A DNA stretch of 64,000 nucleotides from Zelopaecilomyces penicillatus (Eukaryota; Ascomycota; Sordariomycetes; Hypocreales; Pseudodiploosporaceae), in contig VCCP01000006.1 in NCBI GenBank assembly GCA_005765155.1, positions 384,501 to 448,500 on the forward strand. Reading direction: 5' to 3'. Below, piece by piece: positions 60,450-64,000 of this stretch. Every line of letters starts with the position of its first letter. Position 1 is the first letter of the stretch. Made by a program: the position numbers and the translations under genes. A model generated the notes under the pieces. It saw only the letters and a list, made by a program, of their open reading frames with translations, had not been told where the DNA came from and did not search any database.

Positions 60450-60679
60450 ATGGGTGACTGCGGCTGTGCTACTTCTGGCTCCTGCGGCTGCGGCTCCAGC
60501 TGCACTTGCGCCAACTGCCCTGTACGTGTGATGATGATGAACCGCTTCCCTCTCCCATCCCCTTCCTGTTGCCATTGCTCCAAATGGAGTGAGAGGGCAA
60601 GGAAGAGAGAGACATATATATGATGGTATTATAATACAGCGCATACTGACTTGTGTGTCCCCTGCTATAGCATAAATAA
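60450..60679 (+). CDS. Copper metallothionein, 26 residues
   Basis: Exons 60450-60521 and 60671-60679; the intron (149 nt) has a GTACGT donor, an ATACTGAC branch and a GCTATAG acceptor. The last exon codes for only His, Lys and the stop. Seven Cys at positions 4, 6, 12, 14, 18, 20 and 23, start MGDCGC and end in Lys. The length (26) and every Cys position equal those of the Neurospora crassa copper metallothionein as I recall it. The peptide would bind Cu(I) in a Cys-thiolate cluster in the cytosol, buffering copper. There are no aromatic residues apart from one His. The gene is too short for ordinary ORF cut-offs. Expression is probably copper-induced, but I could not identify a metal-response element. 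Confidence 0.88.
60522..60670 (+). other. Metallothionein intron with open frame
   Basis: If retained, translation continues in frame for 33 codons to a TGA, adding a Cys-Cys-His-Cys segment and a basic tail, for 57 residues in all. Confidence 0.6.
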
Positions 60680-61073
60680 CCAACTCGGTCTTTCTTTATC
60701 CAACAGTCCACTCCTTTCATGTTACTTCGAATTTCGGGTGGTTTGCAAAATACGTTTAGGTTGCTAGGGCGTTGAGTTTCCCTCCCCGGGGTGCAAGGGC
60801 AAGATTGGAACATGACAGTGTGCCCCTTTTGATTCGTTTTGATTCGGGACAATGTAGTGGATTTTTATGTTGCTTATGAATCGAGGTTTGAGAGGCAAAT
60901 GATGAATAATTTGACAAAAATTGTTGTTGAAATGCTTGACAAACTCCTCATAAAGGGTCGTGACGTGACTCCCCATTGATGCTATCTAAATGTGTCAATC
61001 GTCTACCTATTTATTTATGTACATTTATATATTTGTATATGCTTTTGCTGACATCATATTACTTGCAATTTGA
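60680..61073. other. 3' gap between metallothionein and membrane-protein gene
   Basis: 394 bp between convergent stops, AT-rich toward 61000-61060 (probable 3' UTRs and polyadenylation regions). No gene is seen. Confidence 0.5.
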
Positions 61074-61866
61074 TTAGACGACATCCTCTGGGAAAAACGC
61101 CAACACCGGACTCAAAGCCTCAGCATATACCTTGTCGACAGTCCTCTCCACTCCCCCTTTCTCATCATAGTACCTTTCTTCTTCTTCTCCAACTCCCCTT
61201 TCTTGCTCTAAAAATTCGCCGCCACACCGTAGGTACCAATCTCTCCGGAGTCCTGGTGTAGACATGATGGCGATTTCGACAATCAGTTTGCAGCTGTAGA
61301 CGACCCAGATGCCCTCGGATAGTATCATGTCCCAAAAGCCGTATATTTCTGCCGAGTATTGGCATTGCTTGATCATGCTGATGGACCAAAATGTGACTAG
61401 GAGTAGATCATAAAAGATGTGTATGAATTGAGGCACGAACTCGAGCCACATCAGGGCTGAACGGACAAAGACGGTAACCAGAGATAGGACGGAGATGGCA
61501 ATATTGAAATCATCCAAGCTGTTGGTTTAATGGAGTTAGCTATCAAATATCCAAATATTGTATATTTATATATATTATTGGCCTCTTTCTTTCGTACACT
61601 CCAAAAACCTATTGTTATCGGGGGATCGTCACATACCTAATTACTGTTTCGTCTGATGCATCTCGAGTATTCTGGGGGTTACCAGGCGAGCAACGAGCCT
61701 TTAGACCAGATATCAAGGTGCATGCGTTGGCTCGTCCGGCAGGAAGTGTGTTCAAGATGTTGCTGAAATGGACCAGAACGACGGTACAGAACAGGAACTC
61801 GAGTATCAGGAACGCTTGGCGAGCCATTTTGGGAGCAAAAGCCCGCCTGAACTGAATACGCATCAT
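61074..61866 (-). CDS. Four-helix integral membrane protein, fungal, function unknown
   Basis: Exons 61866-61637 and 61518-61074 give 224 residues; the intron (118 nt) is GTATGT...CAACAG, joining ETVIS to LDDFN in phase. Four hydrophobic segments: AFLILEFLFCTVVLVHF; FNIAISVLSLVTVFVRSALM; FIHIFYDLLLVTFWSISMI; and one around EGIWVVYSCKLIVEIAIM. They are followed by a cytosolic-type acidic and basic tail (EEEERYYDEKGG). This 1+3 layout with a loop after the first helix resembles MARVEL-like four-span proteins of fungi, but I cannot confirm the family. The start at 61866 is the first ATG in the frame with good context; 61863 and 61827 (MARQAF) are alternatives. It is divergent from the RING-CH gene. 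Confidence 0.72.
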
Positions 61867-63153
61867 GGTAGACACTGTGAAGCGCAGTATGAGTAAACAC
61901 GTTGATAAAACTTGATCCAAGTAGCTAGTCTAGACCAAAAAACCAAGCTTTCTATCTTAGCTACGTGGAGGGGGAGAATGCCTGGTTTTTATATATATAC
62001 GGTGACGAGAAAGAAAAAGGTCAAAAGGGCTTCTGTATCTTTTAGTTAGACGGAGATGGGTGGCTGCTTGGTCTAGAGAGCGCAGGCATCCACAAAGGTA
62101 ACCCCATTTTTGTGAATATACAAATGCGCGCTCTACTAAGCTTGCGACGATTATTGGGGTTGCGGCATTGCGACTCTGTTGATGTTCATCGGCCACCCAA
62201 AAAACTTGCTCATATCGCCTCAGGAGGGGGGATAAACCAGCGCTCTAGGGAATGGCGGGATGGATTGCGCAAGATGAGAGAGATGCTGCTCATTTTGGGA
62301 AGTTGGGGAGGAGAAAAACAACGGGAGGCTGAACGACATGGAACATGTGATGACGACTCATGCTAGTGCTGAAGAAAGTGGGCAGTCTGGCATTACTTGA
62401 TGGTCCACGGACGAGGCGATGAAGCTGTCTGGGGATGGGATGGGGCCCCACGAGGGTCGCGTCCAAGTACAGTTTGTATTAGTTTCCAGAAACCCAATAC
62501 AAAGTCTGGTCTCCACAGGTACAGAGAGAGAAAAAAAGGTCTCGCATTGCGTGTGTGCAAACAACGTGACTTGTTTCATCGAGAGCTGGCATTTTTAGTC
62601 GTTCATCCAAGACCCTTTCTTTACTTTTCTTTGAATCAACACATGGCGCGCGTCCAAATCCACCATGACGATGACGGAGCCGTTCCGTTCCGGACGCAAT
62701 GATTAGTCATGCATCGAATGTTGAACTTGCGGGGCATTTTGGCCCCAGGAGGAATGGACGGTTTGTTGGGTGCTGTATCGGACAAACAGTAGGCAGCTGC
62801 TCACCCACTGAACTGTTCTGCTGTAGTACCTCGGATCAGGGACGTTCCGCCTCGTGAGTCTTGGCTGAAGGAACAGCCGTTTGTCTTGTGCTGCCTCACT
62901 TCGCGCACCTTTGCAAACTGACTTTACGCTGCTCCGTCCGCTTGAGGCTGAATGTAAGTACCCATCATGAGAGCCGACCTTTTGGCTATCTCTTCTAACG
63001 CTGAGTGTGTTGTTTTGTGCAGCCTCCTAGACCGACTATTTCTTGCCTCGTTGTTGCAACATCCACCCTCCAGGGATAGCTCCGTCGAGCTCTCGTTTCT
63101 CCACGAACGGAGCCCGAATAAATCCACCACAAAGTTTCAAAGCTGCCAACTAC
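61867..63153. promoter_or_regulatory. Divergent upstream region, membrane protein / RING-CH ligase
   Basis: 1.29 kb between divergent starts, with a small run of ATATAT at about 61991-61999. The right part holds the spliced leader of the RING-CH gene (intron 62954-63022). No further gene is seen. Confidence 0.5.
62954..63022 (+). other. 5' UTR intron of the RING-CH gene
   Basis: A perfect GTAAGT donor at 62954, a TTCTAACG branch at about 62994-63001 and a TTGTGCAG acceptor ending at 63022 (69 nt). Downstream there is no ATG before 63154, so the intron lies in the leader. Confidence 0.7.
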
Positions 63154-64000
63154 ATGATGGAATCGGCCCTCGCGGCCACTCGCGCTCCTCCAGTCCCCGA
63201 CACGCCACGACGATGCTTCATCTGCCTCACCGATGAGGAGCCGACCGATCCAGCGGGCTCTTGGGTCGACCCTTGTCCGTGTACTCTCGAAGCCCACCAG
63301 GACTGCATGCTGTCATGGGTTACCGACTGCGAGAGGTCCAACAAGCCGCTTCAGTGCCCCGTCTGCAAGTCCATGATTGAGATGGATGGGCCTTGGGATC
63401 CCATCGCAGCCGCGCACGACGCCGTCCGCCGCCGGTTTACGCGGGCGAGTCCCTTTATCCTTCTCACAGGCATCTCTGTTGGCGCACAGTTCAGCCTGCA
63501 GATGTACGGTGCCATGGCCATGTGGGCGTTTGCTGGCAAGGACGCACTACTGCAGTTTGTGCTAGGTCATGAGCCGGGCTTTGGTGGTATGGCGGCCCCT
63601 GTTGCGGGAGGGTTCGCGCGGGAAAGAATCGTGAATGCGTTGGTGTTGATGAACGTCGGGCCAGCTTTGCTGGTGAGTCTGTTATTCCCAGGACTGAGCA
63701 ACAGATATTTTGTACAGACAGCAACAGCTGTAAGTCGCCCCTTACCCCTTGACCACTGTGATGATGGTTTTCGGTCTGTCCTGATGGACAAAGCACGAAG
63801 TAATGAACTTTCAAGCTAACAGTCCCGGCTGCAATAGTACGGCGTCTACAACTTCATTCGAAACGACAACTTTCTAGAATGGCCGCCGTCGCCCAGAATG
63901 GCCATGGTCGCATTCCCTATTATCCGACGGTGCTACTTCACCCTCTGGAAGAACCTAGTCATGCCGTATGAGGTTCAACTTAACCGTCAGATCATGGGAC
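63154..64000 (+). CDS. RING-CH (MARCH-type) membrane E3 ubiquitin ligase, N-terminal part
   Basis: Exon 63154-63729, intron 63730-63837 (GTAAGT, AGCTAAC branch, CAATAG), exon from 63838 running off the right edge; 246 residues are visible. The C4HC3 RING-CH domain is complete: C21-x2-C24-x16-C41-x-C43-x4-H48-x2-C51-x16-C68-x2-C71, with the usual Trp after the His-Cys pair (CMLSW). The His at the fourth ligand position separates it from ordinary C3HC4 RING. Hydrophobic segments follow (FILLTGISVGAQF with MYGAMAMWAF, then ALVLMNVGPALLVSLLF), so the protein is membrane-bound with the RING facing the cytosol. It would transfer ubiquitin to membrane proteins. A second ATG at 63157 is equally usable. 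Confidence 0.9.

Overview
The window is nuclear DNA of a filamentous ascomycete. The genes carry short introns (60-300 nt) with GTATGT/GTAAGT-type donors and CTAAC/CTGAC branch points. The gene content (Zn2Cys6 regulator, HsbA-type cell-wall protein, secretory lipase, 26-residue copper metallothionein) is typical of Pezizomycotina, probably Sordariomycetes. The lineage is an inference from gene style; there is no marker gene here.

Layout. 1-20.4 kb is gene-dense: the 5' part of a secreted protein (minus, cut by the left edge); a Zn2Cys6 regulator divergent from a short-chain dehydrogenase; an HsbA-like surface protein; a lone intact copia-type gag ORF; a secretory lipase convergent with NAD-dependent glycerol-3-phosphate dehydrogenase; a gamma-glutamylcyclotransferase-like membrane protein; and mitochondrial acetolactate synthase (five exons). 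From 20.4 to 54.8 kb I can support only two genes, two paralogous C2H2 zinc-finger proteins in tandem on the minus strand. Each lies downstream of about 12.6-12.9 kb of DNA without a convincing gene, rich in microsatellites, polypyrimidine stretches and 11-16 nt G or C runs. From 54.8 kb genes resume: galactokinase, an uncharacterised 269-residue protein, a metallothionein missed by ORF length cut-offs, a four-helix membrane protein, and a RING-CH ubiquitin ligase cut by the right edge.

How genes fit together. Most are unrelated housekeeping or surface genes: branched-chain amino acid synthesis, glycerol/redox metabolism, galactose entry, metal buffering and lipid hydrolysis. The regulator/dehydrogenase pair (285 bp apart, divergent) is the one plausible local regulatory unit. 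The two C2H2 genes share intron phase and finger spacing and are an old tandem duplication.

Most notable observations: (1) the zinc cluster of the Zn2Cys6 regulator can be read only if a GC-AG intron is spliced inside a zinc-ligand Cys codon, with a competing GT donor 4 nt away that leads to an early stop; (2) the metallothionein has a 9-nt terminal coding exon, and intron retention would add a cysteine-rich tail; (3) the tandem C2H2 paralogs sit in about 34 kb of otherwise gene-free DNA; (4) an intact gag ORF stands without pol. All exon boundaries were worked out by hand from splice consensus, phase and protein continuity, not from transcripts.
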